A DNA stretch of 64,000 nucleotides from Stappia sp. MMSF_3263 (GCF_030733745.1 NZ_JASHIK010000001.1:434001-498000), one strand, 5' to 3'. Positions 1-8,988 are shown, counted from the stretch's first letter. A program made the numbers and translations. Notes: generated by a model from the letters alone, not told the origin.

Positions 1-921
1 GCCCGCCACGACGAACGCATTGTCGGCATCACGGCGGCGATGCCCGACGGCACCGGACTTGATCTCTTCGGCGAGGCCTATCCCGCCCGTACCTTCGATG
101 TCGGCATTGCCGAGCAGCACGCCGTCACCTTCGCCGCCGGCATGGCGAGCGAGGGCTACAAGCCGTTCTGCGCCATCTACTCGACCTTCCTGCAGCGCGC
201 CTATGACCAGGTGGTGCACGACGTCGCGATCCAGGGCCTGCCGGTGCGTTTTCCCATCGACCGCGCCGGCCTTGTCGGCGCCGATGGCCCCACCCATGCC
301 GGCAGCTTCGACACGGCCTATCTCGCCTGCCTGCCCGGCTTCGTGGTGATGGCGGCCGGCGACGAGGCGGAGCTGAGGCACATGGTGGCAACGGCTGCGG
401 CCTATGACGAGGGACCGATTTCCTTCCGCTATCCGCGCGGCGAGGGTGTCGGCATCGAGCTGCCGCAGCGCGGCCAGATGCTGGAGATCGGCCGCGGCCG
501 TGTGCTGCGCGAGGGCAGCAAGGTGGCGCTGCTCTCCTTCGGCGGCCGACTGGCGCAATGCCTGCTCGCGGCCGACGAGCTCGATGCGGCGGGTCTTTCG
601 ACCACCGTCGCCGATGCCCGCTTCGCCAAGCCGCTCGACGAGGACCTGCTCGTTCGGCTTGCCCGCGAGCACGAGGTTCTGGTGATCGTGGAGGAAGGCT
701 CGGCCGGCGGCTTTGCCTCCCACGTCCTGCACCGGCTGGCCGAACGCGGTCTGCTCGACGCGGGACTGAAGGTGCGGCCCGTTTGCCTGCCGGACCGCTA
801 TCTCGATCACGACAAGCCGGAGCGCATGCATGCCGAGGCCGGGCTGGACGTGAAGGGCATCATGGCGACGGTGTTTTCCGCTCTCGGCAAGGACGCGGCC
901 GCCGCAGCACGCCTCGCCTGA
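1..921 (+). CDS. dxs: 1-deoxy-D-xylulose-5-phosphate synthase, C-terminal part (5' end outside window)
   Basis: DXS condenses pyruvate and glyceraldehyde 3-phosphate, with thiamine diphosphate, in the first step of the cytosolic MEP isoprenoid pathway. The frame is open from base 1, so the gene starts upstream and about 306 C-terminal residues are present. Visible are the transketolase pyrimidine-binding domain with [15 protein letters not shown] and the family block [14 protein letters not shown], followed by the C-terminal transketolase domain containing [15 protein letters not shown]. The protein ends in an Ala-rich tail. In related alphaproteobacteria tlyA usually follows directly. Here an MFS gene and a copper group lie between them. 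A GC hairpin follows at about 1005-1027. Confidence 0.97.
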   Translation, partial: ARHDERIVGITAAMPDGTGLDLFGEAYPARTFDVGIAEQHAVTFAAGMASEGYKPFCAIYSTFLQRAYDQVVHDVAIQGLPVRFPIDRAGLVGADGPTHAGSFDTAYLACLPGFVVMAAGDEAELRHMVATAAAYDEGPISFRYPRGEGVGIELPQRGQMLEIGRGRVLREGSKVALLSFGGRLAQCLLAADELDAAGLSTTVADARFAKPLDEDLLVRLAREHEVLVIVEEGSAGGFASHVLHRLAERGLLDAGLKVRPVCLPDRYLDHDKPERMHAEAGLDVKGIMATVFSALGKDAAAAARLA

Positions 922-1004
922 GGAGGCGTCGCGAGAGCTATGCGCATGGGTCGGGACGCCATGCGTAGCATCGTCATTGACAGTCTCTCGCGAATGTTGA
1001 AACG

Positions 1005-1027
1005 GTCGCCCTGATGCACCGGGCGAC
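1005..1027 (+). terminator. possible dxs terminator hairpin
   Basis: GTCGCCC and GGGCGAC form a 7-bp perfect stem around a 9-nt loop, 80 nt after the dxs stop. A second overlapping fold follows. There is only a short T run, so intrinsic termination is plausible but not certain. Confidence 0.4.
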
Positions 1028-1109
1028 GGCTTTCAGTCGCCGTCGCTGCTTGTCATTGCACGGGATCGACCGTGCGCACCTGCGAGCCAGATCAGGAAAG
1101 AGCGCGACC

Positions 1110-2519
1110 ATGGCGCAGACGCTGGCCCCGGTATCGGCCCTTCTCATCGCCATCGCCCTGCTCGTCACCGGGCACGGCCTGCAAAGCACCCTGCTGCCGC
1201 TGGCCGGCTCGCAGGCGGGCTTTTCCGATCTTGCGGTCGGCCTGGTGTCATCGAGCTATTTCTTCGGACTGGTGCTGGGCTGCCTTGGCGCGCCCTATGT
1301 GATCATGCGTGCCGGTCACATCCGCGCCTTTGCCGCGCTGGTGTCGCTGATGTCGGCTGCCGCGATCTTCCATCCCCTGATGGTCGACCCGCTCGCCTGG
1401 AGCCTGATTCGCATCGTCTCCGGCTTCTGCCTCGCCGGTTTTTACATGATCGTCGAAAGCTGGCTCAACGAACAGGCTTCCAACGAGAACCGCGGCACGA
1501 TCATGTCGATCTACATCGTGCTGGTCTATGCCGCGATGACCGCCGGCCAGATATCGCTGACGGCGACCGACATCTCCACATTCGTACCCTTCGCCATCGC
1601 TTCCGTGGCCGTTAGCCTGGCGGTCATCCCTGTGTCGCTGACCACCGCCAACCAGCCGGCGCCGATCACGGTGGTGCGCTTCCGTCCGGTCAAGCTCTAT
1701 CGCAATTCGCCGACGGCGCTTGTCGCGGTGCTGCTGATCGGCGTGACGCAGGGTGGGCTGTGGATGCTGGCACCGCTTTATGCGATCCAGATCGGCCTTT
1801 CCACCAACAACGCGGCCTATTTCGCCGCGGCGGTCGTCGGCGCGGGAGCGATCTCGCAATGGCCCATCGGCCGCCTGTCCGACCGGTTCGACCGCCGTCT
1901 CATCCTGCTCGGCCTTGCGGTGAGTGCGGTGTTCGTCAGCATCGTCTTCATGACGGTTCCCATCGGCGGTGTCGGCGTGGCGCTCATGCTCGCCCTGCTC
2001 GTCGGCGTCGCGACGCAGCCCGCCTATGCAATCGCCGCCTCGCATGCCTTCGACCATGCCGACCGGGACGACTATGTCGAGACCTCCTCGGGCATGAACC
2101 TGGCCTTCGGCATCGGCTCGTCCGTGGGGCCGCTGACGGCCTCCTACCTGATGCAGTCGGTTGGTCCCTGGGGATTGTTCTTGCAGGTCGCCATCATCCA
2201 GGCTGTCATGTGTGTTTACATCTTCACCCGTCTGTTCCAGCGCGCCGCGCTGTCGGTGGAAGACAAGACCGATTTCGACTATGCCGCCTCCGCCCAGGTC
2301 GGCACCGTGCTGTCGCCGGAACCGCTCGACCTGGAGGATCCCTATGTCATCTCGCCGGAGGAATTCCCGGCCTATGACTATGAACGGGATGCCGAGACCG
2401 GTCAGGATGACGGCGCGGTCATGGAGGAACACTTCTCCCTTGGCCCCGAAAGCGGCGAGGACGACGGTGCATCGGAACCCGGGCCCGATGACCGAGACGC
2501 GGTCATGCCCTCCCGCTGA
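1110..2519 (+). CDS. MFS transporter with acidic C-terminal tail
   Basis: This is a 469-residue major facilitator superfamily permease with about 12 hydrophobic segments over residues 1-395. A loop resembling MFS motif A is seen at GRLSDRFDRR, between the two six-helix halves. The family (YcaD/UMF-like) exports or imports small solutes by proton coupling. The substrate cannot be read from sequence. The last 75 or so residues are a hydrophilic, Asp/Glu-rich cytoplasmic tail (PEPLDLEDPY, PEEFPAYDYE), which is unusually long. ATG 1110 is chosen over an upstream in-frame ATG at 1014 because AGGAAAG sits 9 nt before it and the first helix follows at once. Confidence 0.88.
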   Translation: MAQTLAPVSALLIAIALLVTGHGLQSTLLPLAGSQAGFSDLAVGLVSSSYFFGLVLGCLGAPYVIMRAGHIRAFAALVSLMSAAAIFHPLMVDPLAWSLIRIVSGFCLAGFYMIVESWLNEQASNENRGTIMSIYIVLVYAAMTAGQISLTATDISTFVPFAIASVAVSLAVIPVSLTTANQPAPITVVRFRPVKLYRNSPTALVAVLLIGVTQGGLWMLAPLYAIQIGLSTNNAAYFAAAVVGAGAISQWPIGRLSDRFDRRLILLGLAVSAVFVSIVFMTVPIGGVGVALMLALLVGVATQPAYAIAASHAFDHADRDDYVETSSGMNLAFGIGSSVGPLTASYLMQSVGPWGLFLQVAIIQAVMCVYIFTRLFQRAALSVEDKTDFDYAASAQVGTVLSPEPLDLEDPYVISPEEFPAYDYERDAETGQDDGAVMEEHFSLGPESGEDDGASEPGPDDRDAVMPSR

Positions 2520-2608
2520 GCGGCAAGCGGCAGGCGGGGCCTGCGGCAAAACATCCCTCGACCTTGGCCGGGTGCTGGGGCATTGTCGCGCCGATGACGA
2601 GAGACACC

Positions 2609-3001
2609 ATGCTCCTTGGGCTGTTCAGACGCGAGGCGCTGCCCCTGGCGGTGCTCTGTGCGCTTGCGCTCGTCTTCCAGCTCGTTGCCGGCACCGTGGC
2701 GGCGGCCGCGACCAGCGGCGACAGCGGTCTCAAGGTTCTGTGCGTTGGCGGTCAGGCGACCGACGGAGATGCGCAACCGGCCCCCGGCCACGGCAAGGGG
2801 ATTTGTCCCTGCGGTCCCGTCTGCCCGCATGGCACGGCGTGCCTGACCGGCGGCTGCGCGCCAGCCGCCGCTTCGGTGCGCCCGCTGCTTGCCGTTCCGC
2901 CTCAGCGCTTCGTCATGCGCGATACACCGCCCGGCGCGCGCGCGCTCCTGGCGTCCGGGGGCATTCGTGCGCCGCCCGTCCCGGTTTCGTTGCCCTTGTG
3001 A
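2609..3001 (+). CDS. Cys-rich exported hypothetical protein of the copper group (DUF2946-like)
   Basis: This short protein (130 residues from ATG 2609) has an N-terminal hydrophobic segment ending near AAAATSG that looks like a signal peptide or anchor. It then has a Cys/His cluster, HGKGICPCGPVCPHGTAC followed by LTGGC, suited to metal binding. The C-terminal APPVP resembles the end of DUF2946 proteins, which often sit beside copper genes. That assignment is from memory and unconfirmed. In-frame ATGs at 2564 and 2594 are alternatives. 2609 has GAGAGAC just upstream. It stands 49 nt before the PCu(A)C chaperone gene, so a role in periplasmic copper handling is inferred from context. Confidence 0.6.
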   Translation: MLLGLFRREALPLAVLCALALVFQLVAGTVAAAATSGDSGLKVLCVGGQATDGDAQPAPGHGKGICPCGPVCPHGTACLTGGCAPAAASVRPLLAVPPQRFVMRDTPPGARALLASGGIRAPPVPVSLPL

Positions 3002-3050
3002 GCCGCGCCTGTTGCGCGGCGGAACTGCAATCGAAATCCGGAAAATCATC

Positions 3051-3629
3051 ATGACCTTTTTCAAGACCACCGCGATCAGCGCGGCCCTTGCCCTGTCTGC
3101 TCTCCTCGCCGTTCCGGCGCTTGCCCATGACACCAAGACCGTCGGGGACATCACCGTCTCCTCCCCCTGGACCCGGGCAACGCCGCCCCGCGCCAAGGCC
3201 GGAGGCGGGTTCGCCACCATCGTCAATGCGGGCGGCGAGGACCGTCTGGTTTCCGCTTCTGCCAGCGTCTCGAAGCGCACGGAGCTTCACGAGATGACCG
3301 TCACCGACGGCGTCATGAAGATGCGTGAAATGGCTGACGGCATTCCGGTTCCAGCCGGCGGCACGCTCGAGCTCAAGCCGGGCAGCTATCACGTCATGTT
3401 CTTCGATCTCAACGGTCCGTTGAAGGAAGGCGAGAACGTTCCGGTGACGCTGACCTTCGAGAAGGCGGGCGAGGTTACGCTCGATTTCAAGGTCGAGCGT
3501 ATCGGCGCCAAGGGGCCTGAGCATGGCGAACACGGCGGCGACCAGATGCAGCACGGCGACATGGACCACGGCAAGATGGATCATGGCAGTGATGCCGGCC
3601 ACATGAACCACGACAAGTCGAAGGATTGA
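3051..3629 (+). CDS. PCu(A)C-type periplasmic copper chaperone with His/Met-rich tail
   Basis: This 192-residue exported protein has a signal peptide of about 24 residues ending at ALA. The PCu(A)C domain follows, with the copper ligands of the family in ELHEMTVTDGVMKMREM and SYHVMFF (the H-M-X10-M ... H-X-M pattern). PCu(A)C proteins bind Cu(I) in the periplasm and deliver it to the CuA site of cytochrome c oxidase together with SCO1. After residue 160 there is a tail of repeated H-G-D-M-D-H units, adding many potential copper ligands. The next gene, 7 nt downstream, encodes the SCO1 partner, so the two are probably co-transcribed. ATG 3051 is chosen because the signal peptide starts there. 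Confidence 0.92.
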   Translation: MTFFKTTAISAALALSALLAVPALAHDTKTVGDITVSSPWTRATPPRAKAGGGFATIVNAGGEDRLVSASASVSKRTELHEMTVTDGVMKMREMADGIPVPAGGTLELKPGSYHVMFFDLNGPLKEGENVPVTLTFEKAGEVTLDFKVERIGAKGPEHGEHGGDQMQHGDMDHGKMDHGSDAGHMNHDKSKD

Positions 3630-3636
3630 GGCGAGA

Positions 3637-4254
3637 ATGTCAGGATTGAAGGTCCTGCGCTATGTGGCATGGGCGGCGGTAGCCGTCCTGCTCGGCGCCA
3701 TCGGGTTTGTCACCGCCCAGCACTATCTCGGCCCCAAGGACGGAGGGCTGTTGTCACCGGTCGCCTCCATCGGAGGCCCGTTCACGATGGTCGACGCGGC
3801 CGCCGGCCGAACGGTTACCGAGGCGGATTTCAAGGGCAAGCCGACGGCCTATTTCTTCGGTTTCACCTTCTGCCCGGATGTCTGCCCGACGACGCTTGCG
3901 GAGACGCAGATGTGGATCGAGAAGCTCGGACCTGACGCCGACAAGGTCAATTTTGCCTTCGTCTCCGTCGATCCGGAGCGCGACACGCCCGAGGTGATGC
4001 GCGACTATGTGGCCGCGTTCGACGACCGCATCCGGCCGCTGACCGGCTCTCCGGAACAGGTCGAGGCAATGCTCAAGGCCTACCGGGTCTACGCCCGGCG
4101 CGTTCCCCTGGACGACGGCGACTACACGATGGACCACTCGGCTGCGGTTTTCCTGATGGATTCCGATAACCGTTTCGTTGGAACGATCGCCTATGAGGAG
4201 GCGCCGGAAAACGCGATGGCCAAACTACGCCGCCTGATCGATAATGCAGGCTGA
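3637..4254 (+). CDS. SCO1/SenC family copper-delivery thioredoxin-fold protein
   Basis: This is a 205-residue membrane-anchored periplasmic protein. One TM helix (residues about 8-28) precedes a thioredoxin-like domain. The copper-binding CxxxC is FCPDVCP (Cys79, Cys83) and the third ligand is His167 in YTMDHSA. SCO1 proteins reduce or metallate the CuA centre of cytochrome c oxidase subunit II. It is 7 nt downstream of the PCu(A)C gene and forms the expected pair. Length and motifs match the family. Confidence 0.95.
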   Translation: MSGLKVLRYVAWAAVAVLLGAIGFVTAQHYLGPKDGGLLSPVASIGGPFTMVDAAAGRTVTEADFKGKPTAYFFGFTFCPDVCPTTLAETQMWIEKLGPDADKVNFAFVSVDPERDTPEVMRDYVAAFDDRIRPLTGSPEQVEAMLKAYRVYARRVPLDDGDYTMDHSAAVFLMDSDNRFVGTIAYEEAPENAMAKLRRLIDNAG

Positions 4255-4279
4255 CCCTCGCACCTGACCGGGACAGACG

Positions 4280-4414
4280 ATGCGCTCCGACCTGATGCTC
4301 CCCGCCGGTATCTTCTTCGCCGCCGCCTTCGCGGCGAGCGGGCTGCTGTGGTGGGTCTACGGGGAGCGCATCTATGTCGACCGGCTGCTCACCGGCATTG
4401 CCAACTGTTTCTGA
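4280..4414 (+). CDS. small single-helix membrane protein
   Basis: This 44-residue ORF lies between the SCO1 gene and tlyA. GGGACAG precedes ATG 4280. Residues 6-27 form one hydrophobic helix (LMLPAGIFFAAAFAASGLLWW) followed by a short polar tail ending NCF. It is on the same strand with 25-nt and 12-nt gaps, consistent with an operon member. No family is recognised. A copper or oxidase-assembly role is only guilt by association. Confidence 0.5.
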   Translation: MRSDLMLPAGIFFAAAFAASGLLWWVYGERIYVDRLLTGIANCF

Positions 4415-4426
4415 ACGGCGGCCTCA

Positions 4427-5170
4427 ATGGCGGACAGGGATCGGCTCGACCAGCTGCTGGTGACGCGCGGCCTCGTTGAAACCCGCGCGCGGGCCCGGGA
4501 CGCCATTTTGCGCGGCCACGTGCGCATCGCCGGTGTCGTCGTTGAAAAACCCGGTCAGAAGGTCGCCGTCGATGCCGAGCTTTCCATCGACGATCCGGCG
4601 GCCGACTATGTCTCGCGTTCGGCGCTCAAGCTGAAGGCCGGGCTGGAGCGCTTCGCCATCGATGTGAGGGGAAAGGTCGCGCTTGACCTTGGCGCCTCGA
4701 CCGGCGGTTTCACCCAGGTTCTGGTCGAGGCCGGTGCCCTTCGCGTTCATGCCATCGATGTCGGCCACGACCAGCTTCACGAACGGATCGCGGCACTGCC
4801 GCAGGTCCGTCGCCGCGACGGGCTCAACGCGCGCGCGCTCACCCCGGCCGATCTCGATGGCGAGGCACCGGAGATCGTTGTCTCCGACATGAGTTTCATC
4901 TCCCTGCGCCTGGCCCTGCCACCGGCGCTGGACCTTGCCGCTCCCGGGGCGCAGGGCCTTTTTCTGGTCAAACCGCAATTCGAGGCCGGCCGGCAGGCGA
5001 TCGGCAAGGGCGGGCTGGTGGATCCGCACGTGGGCGAGGCGGTCGCCCGCGATCTCTCCGACTGGCTCGGTGAACAGCCCGGTTGGTCCGCTGTCGGTCT
5101 CGTGCCGTCGCCGATTGCCGGCGGCGACGGCAACGCCGAATGGCTGCTCGCCGGGACGAAGGCCGGCTGA
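4427..5170 (+). CDS. tlyA: TlyA family rRNA (cytidine-2'-O)-methyltransferase
   Basis: This 247-residue protein has an N-terminal S4 RNA-binding domain (about 5-65) followed by a FtsJ-like Rossmann methyltransferase. The SAM-binding motif is DLGASTGGF at 87-95. YVSRSALKL supplies the catalytic Lys region, and VVSDMSFISL is a further family block. TlyA enzymes 2'-O-methylate cytidines in 16S and/or 23S rRNA. The older name hemolysin A is misleading. Its proximity to dxs is typical of alphaproteobacteria, although a copper group intervenes here. Confidence 0.95.
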   Translation: MADRDRLDQLLVTRGLVETRARARDAILRGHVRIAGVVVEKPGQKVAVDAELSIDDPAADYVSRSALKLKAGLERFAIDVRGKVALDLGASTGGFTQVLVEAGALRVHAIDVGHDQLHERIAALPQVRRRDGLNARALTPADLDGEAPEIVVSDMSFISLRLALPPALDLAAPGAQGLFLVKPQFEAGRQAIGKGGLVDPHVGEAVARDLSDWLGEQPGWSAVGLVPSPIAGGDGNAEWLLAGTKAG

Positions 5171-5221
5171 GCCACGCTCAACGCGCTTGCGCTTGCCGGT
5201 TCAAAGGCCTAATCGGGCCCG

Positions 5222-6481
5222 ATGAGCAAAGACACCCTTCTTGAGATCACCGCCCTTGCCCACAAGGGCGAAGGCAGGGCGGAAACGCCCGACGGTCCCG
5301 TCCATGTCCCTTTCGCGCTGCCTGGCGAGACGGTGCGCGTTGTCCGCGACGGTGCCCGCGCCGGGTTGGTGGAGGTGGTGACGCCGTCCCCTGACCGGGT
5401 CGAGCCCGCCTGTCCGCATTTCGGCACCTGCGGGGGGTGTGCCCTCCAGCACATGGCGCTTCCCGCGCAACTGGAGTGGAAACGCGGGCAGGTCATCGCC
5501 GCCCTTGCCTCCAGGGGGCTGGAGGACTGGGCGTCCCTGGTCGAGCCGACGGTCGATGCGGGCGGGACGGGCCGCCGCCGGGCGGTCCTTGCCGCCGCTC
5601 GCGCCGGATCCCGCATTCTTCTCGGATTTCATGAGCGGGCGAGCCATCGTCTTGTCGATATCGATACCTGTCCGGTGCTCGTGCCGGAGCTGTCCCGCCT
5701 GTTTCCTGTGCTGAAGTCGCTCGCCGCGCGCGTCATGCCGCGCAAGGGCGAGGTGACGCTGACGGTGCTTGCCACGCCGAACGGCGCCGACCTGGCGCTT
5801 GTCTCGCCCGCGCGCACCGAACCGAAGGCGGTGGCCGGCCTGATCGAGGAGGCGATGGCCGCCGGCATCGCCCGCCTGTCGCTCAATGGCGAGGTGCTGG
5901 TCGAGGCCCGCTCGCCGGAGCTCCGGATGGACGGTGTGGCCTTGGTGCCGCCGCCCGGCGGCTTCGTCCAGGCGACGGCCGCCGGCGAACAGGCGCTGGT
6001 CGAGCGCGTCGCTGCCGGTGTCGGCAAGGCGCGCAAGGTCGCGGACCTCTTCTGCGGATCGGGCACCTTCGCGCTCCGGCTTGCCCGCAAGGCGACCATT
6101 CGCGCGGTGGAAGGCGAGAAGCCCGCCCTGGCGGCTCTCGATCGGGCGATGCGTGGCGGCGCTGGCGCCTTGCGACAGATCCACACCGAACGGCGCGACC
6201 TGATGCGTAATCCGCTCACTGCCGGCGAACTCGACGATTTCGGCAGGGGCATGGAGGCGGTTGTCTTCGATCCGCCGCGCGCCGGCGCCGAGGCACAAGC
6301 CCGCGAAATCGCCCGCTCGAAGGTTCCGGTCGTCGTCGCGGTGTCCTGCAACCCGGCGACGCTGGCGCGTGACCTGCGCATCCTTGTCGATGGCGGTTAC
6401 CGGCCGCGCTCCATCCTTCCGGTGGATCAGTTTCGTCATTCGCCCCATATTGAGGTTGTGGTGGTTCTGTCGCGCGGCTGA
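5222..6481 (+). CDS. TrmA/RlmD-type class I SAM-dependent RNA m5U methyltransferase
   Basis: This 419-residue enzyme has an N-terminal TRAM-like RNA-binding domain (1-60). A 4Fe-4S cluster site follows, with Cys64, Cys70 and Cys73 in CPHFGTCGGC plus Cys150. The C-terminal methyltransferase has DLFCGSGTFAL, FDPPRAGAEAQA and the nucleophile motif VSCNPATLARDL. These features define the TrmA/RumA (RlmC/D) group, which makes 5-methyluridine in tRNA or 23S rRNA. The exact target cannot be told. It follows tlyA by 51 nt, so an RNA-modification operon is likely. Confidence 0.93.
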   Translation: MSKDTLLEITALAHKGEGRAETPDGPVHVPFALPGETVRVVRDGARAGLVEVVTPSPDRVEPACPHFGTCGGCALQHMALPAQLEWKRGQVIAALASRGLEDWASLVEPTVDAGGTGRRRAVLAAARAGSRILLGFHERASHRLVDIDTCPVLVPELSRLFPVLKSLAARVMPRKGEVTLTVLATPNGADLALVSPARTEPKAVAGLIEEAMAAGIARLSLNGEVLVEARSPELRMDGVALVPPPGGFVQATAAGEQALVERVAAGVGKARKVADLFCGSGTFALRLARKATIRAVEGEKPALAALDRAMRGGAGALRQIHTERRDLMRNPLTAGELDDFGRGMEAVVFDPPRAGAEAQAREIARSKVPVVVAVSCNPATLARDLRILVDGGYRPRSILPVDQFRHSPHIEVVVVLSRG

Positions 6482-6516
6482 AAAAGCCGCCCGGCAACGG
6501 ATGTCGGGGAAAGCCC

Positions 6517-7641
6517 ATGGCGCAGCAAGCAAGCTTGGCCGGTCTTGCCTTCAATTGGGTGCGCAGGGCGCGCTATGCCGCGCGCCAGGGCTCCCGTGTC
6601 GTCTGGTTTGCCGCGCACGGAGAAGTGGCCCAGGCGATCTCGCGCCGGGTGGTGCGCGAGGCCCGGCGCGAGCGCGGCGAGGCAGAGGCATCCTCGCGCT
6701 CCGCCAGCCCCCCGCGAAAGACGGCCGCGCGCCCCGACCTCAAGCGCCTTTTCTCCCAGATCGCGGCGCTTTTTGCCCGGGACCTGGCGAATATCGAGGC
6801 AGGCCACTATCCCGTCCCTGAGGGCGAGTTCGGCCCTCCGCGCTCCTTTCTCGACCTCAGTCGCAGCTTTCTCGCCGACGTGCCGAAGGTCGCCAGGCGG
6901 CGTGTGAGCAAGGACCATCAGGAGGTGTTCGATGCGACGCGCGAGACGGGCGCCGGCCTGCCGCGCTACTACCGGCAGAACTTCCACTTCCAGACCGATG
7001 GCTGGCTGTCGCGCGACAGCGCCCGCATCTACGATTTTCAGGTCGAAGTCCTGTTCAAGGGCGCGACGGCGGCGATGCGCCGGCAGGGGCTCGTGCATCT
7101 GTCAAAGCTTCTGCGCGGGACCGACCAGCGTCATGTCGCCTATGCCGACATCGCCTGCGGCACGGGCGGGTTGCTCGCCCCCGCGCTTGCGGCCTTCCCG
7201 CGCCTGCGCGGCGTCGGCGTCGACCTGTCCGAACCCTATCTGGCGCATGCCCGCGAGGCGCTGCCCACCGGCCGCCGCGGCCGTGCCGCCTTCCTCAACG
7301 CCGCCGCTGAAAACCTTCCCTTCGCGGATGAAAGCCTCGACGCGGTCTCTTGCGTCTACCTCTTTCACGAACTGCCGCCAAAGGTGCGCGCCCTCGTTGC
7401 CGGCGAATTGGGGCGGGTGCTGAAGCCGGGCGGGCGGTTGATCTTTGTCGACAGCCTGCAGAGCGGGGACCTGCCGGAGAACGACGGGCTGCTGGAGCTC
7501 TTCCCCGACCTCTTCCACGAGCCCTATTACCGCAGCTACCTGGTGGAGGATCTCGACGCTCTGTTCTCGGTGGGTGGTTTGCGCCGCCGGGAACTGGCGA
7601 CGGCGTTCCTGTCGCGCGTCGCGCTCTACGAAAAGGCGTAA
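6517..7641 (+). CDS. class I SAM-dependent methyltransferase
   Basis: This 374-residue protein has a long N-terminal region of unknown role (residues 1-200) and a C-terminal methyltransferase type 11 domain. Motif I is YADIACGTGGL. The acidic loop is GVGVDLSEPYL. A post-motif VSCVYLFHELP and LKPGGRLIFVDS are also seen. The last two suggest a UbiE/small-molecule methyltransferase fold, but the substrate is unknown. RBS GGGGAAAG lies before ATG 6517. It ends 20 nt before the convergent xseB gene. Confidence 0.85.
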   Translation: MAQQASLAGLAFNWVRRARYAARQGSRVVWFAAHGEVAQAISRRVVREARRERGEAEASSRSASPPRKTAARPDLKRLFSQIAALFARDLANIEAGHYPVPEGEFGPPRSFLDLSRSFLADVPKVARRRVSKDHQEVFDATRETGAGLPRYYRQNFHFQTDGWLSRDSARIYDFQVEVLFKGATAAMRRQGLVHLSKLLRGTDQRHVAYADIACGTGGLLAPALAAFPRLRGVGVDLSEPYLAHAREALPTGRRGRAAFLNAAAENLPFADESLDAVSCVYLFHELPPKVRALVAGELGRVLKPGGRLIFVDSLQSGDLPENDGLLELFPDLFHEPYYRSYLVEDLDALFSVGGLRRRELATAFLSRVALYEKA

Positions 7642-7661
7642 GGGCGCGAAGCGTGCGGCTG

Positions 7662-7916
7662 TCAGTCGACGTCGAGCGGAGCGGTTCCGGACGCGCTGCC
7701 ATCCTCGGCGAGCTGGATGCGCTCCACCTTGGCCTCGGCCGACTTCAACAGCTTGTCGCAATGGCGGCGCAATGCATCGCCGCGCGAATAGAGCTGGATG
7801 CTTTCCTCCAGCGGAACGTCGCCGCGCTCCAGCCGGCCGACAATGGTCTCCAGCTCTTTCAGCGCCGCTTCGAAGGCAAGCGCCGTGATCTCCGGATCGA
7901 TCTCGTCTCGGCTCAC
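7662..7916 (-). CDS. xseB: exodeoxyribonuclease VII small subunit
   Basis: This 84-residue protein has the two-helix XseB fold: [19 protein letters not shown], then [20 protein letters not shown]. With XseA it forms ExoVII, which degrades single-stranded DNA from both ends. It starts with GTG at 7916. In many Rhizobiales xseB lies between a histone-deacetylase-like gene and dxs. The same deacetylase neighbour is kept here, but the pair is inverted relative to dxs. Confidence 0.93.
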   Translation of the reverse strand: MSRDEIDPEITALAFEAALKELETIVGRLERGDVPLEESIQLYSRGDALRRHCDKLLKSAEAKVERIQLAEDGSASGTAPLDVD

Positions 7917-8058
7917 GCAGGGGCTCCCGGGTCGGTGGCGGGTTTCATCGGTCGAACGGCAATCCTAGAGCTCGGGGGCGCGGCGGGCAAGGAGCGCTGC
8001 CGGTCCCGTCCGCACCGGTTGTGGACAGGGGGCGGGGGCGGCACCGGCAAGGGCCGCG

Positions 8059-8988
8059 TCAGGCCTTCATCAGCGTCATGATGTGGGCGGCGGCCGAGCG
8101 CGCGAGCCCCTCCAGGTCGTAGCCCCCTTCCAGCAGGGAGACGACCTTGCCGCCGCAGTGCCGGTCGGCAATGTCCATCAGTCGCAGCGTCGCCCAGGCG
8201 AAGTCCGCCTCGACCAGGTTGAGCCCGCCCAGCGGGTCGCGCTGATGGGCGTCGAACCCCGCGGAAATGATCACCAGGTCCGGCTGGAATGTCTCCAGCC
8301 GGGGCAGGATCGCAACCTCCATCGCCTCGCGGAACTCCTCGCCGCCGTCGCCGGCGGCAAGCGGCGCGTTGACGATCGTGTCCGCTTCGCCGCGCTCGCT
8401 CGCCGCGCCCGATCCCGGATACAGCGGCATCTGGTGGGTCGAGCAGTACATTACGCTCGGGTCGTTCCAGAAGATGTCCTGGGTGCCGTTGCCGTGATGC
8501 ACGTCGAAATCGATGATCGCGACCCGCTCCGCGCCGTATGTTTCCTGCGCGTGCCGGGCGGCGATGGCCGCGTTGTTGAAGAAGCAGAAGCCCATCGCAC
8601 GGGCCGTTTCGGCGTGATGCCCGGGCGGACGCGAGGCGCAGAACGCGTTGGCGACCTTGCCTTCCATCACCTCGTCGACGGCCCGGCAGGCGGAGCCGAC
8701 GCCGCGCATCGCCGCCTCCCAGCTGCCCGGCGACATGGTCGTGTCCGCGTCGATGCGCACCAGCCCGTCCGTCGGCGCCGCGTTGTGCAGCATGTCGATA
8801 TAGGAGGAGGGGTGGACGCGGGCGATGTCGGCAATCCGGCCCATCGGAGCCATGTCCCGCTGCAGGGTCTGGAAGCGCTCATGCTCGAGGATGCGGTCAA
8901 TCGCGCGAATACGGTCCGGCCGCTCGGGATGACCGACCGGCGTCAGATGGTCGAGATAGGCGGAATGATGCAGATAGAGCGTTCCCAA
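8059..8988 (-). CDS. histone deacetylase family (acetoin utilisation/acetylpolyamine amidohydrolase-like) protein
   Basis: This is a 309-residue zinc hydrolase of the arginase/deacetylase superfamily. The catalytic blocks are RPPGHHAE (tandem His), DFDVHHGNGTQ (zinc Asp and His) and SAGFDAHQRDPL (second zinc Asp). The C-terminal EGGYDLEGLA is also typical. Bacterial members remove acetyl groups from small amines or proteins, and the substrate is not predictable here. The start is a TTG at 8988 preceded by AAGGAAA at good spacing. A 142-nt gap separates it from xseB. Confidence 0.93.
   Translation of the reverse strand: MGTLYLHHSAYLDHLTPVGHPERPDRIRAIDRILEHERFQTLQRDMAPMGRIADIARVHPSSYIDMLHNAAPTDGLVRIDADTTMSPGSWEAAMRGVGSACRAVDEVMEGKVANAFCASRPPGHHAETARAMGFCFFNNAAIAARHAQETYGAERVAIIDFDVHHGNGTQDIFWNDPSVMYCSTHQMPLYPGSGAASERGEADTIVNAPLAAGDGGEEFREAMEVAILPRLETFQPDLVIISAGFDAHQRDPLGGLNLVEADFAWATLRLMDIADRHCGGKVVSLLEGGYDLEGLARSAAAHIMTLMKA

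Noticed and set aside
1248-2549. 433-codon minus-strand frame over the MFS gene
   Set aside because: The MFS reading has helices, motif A and a ribosome site. The reverse frame has low-complexity Asp/His/Arg content only.
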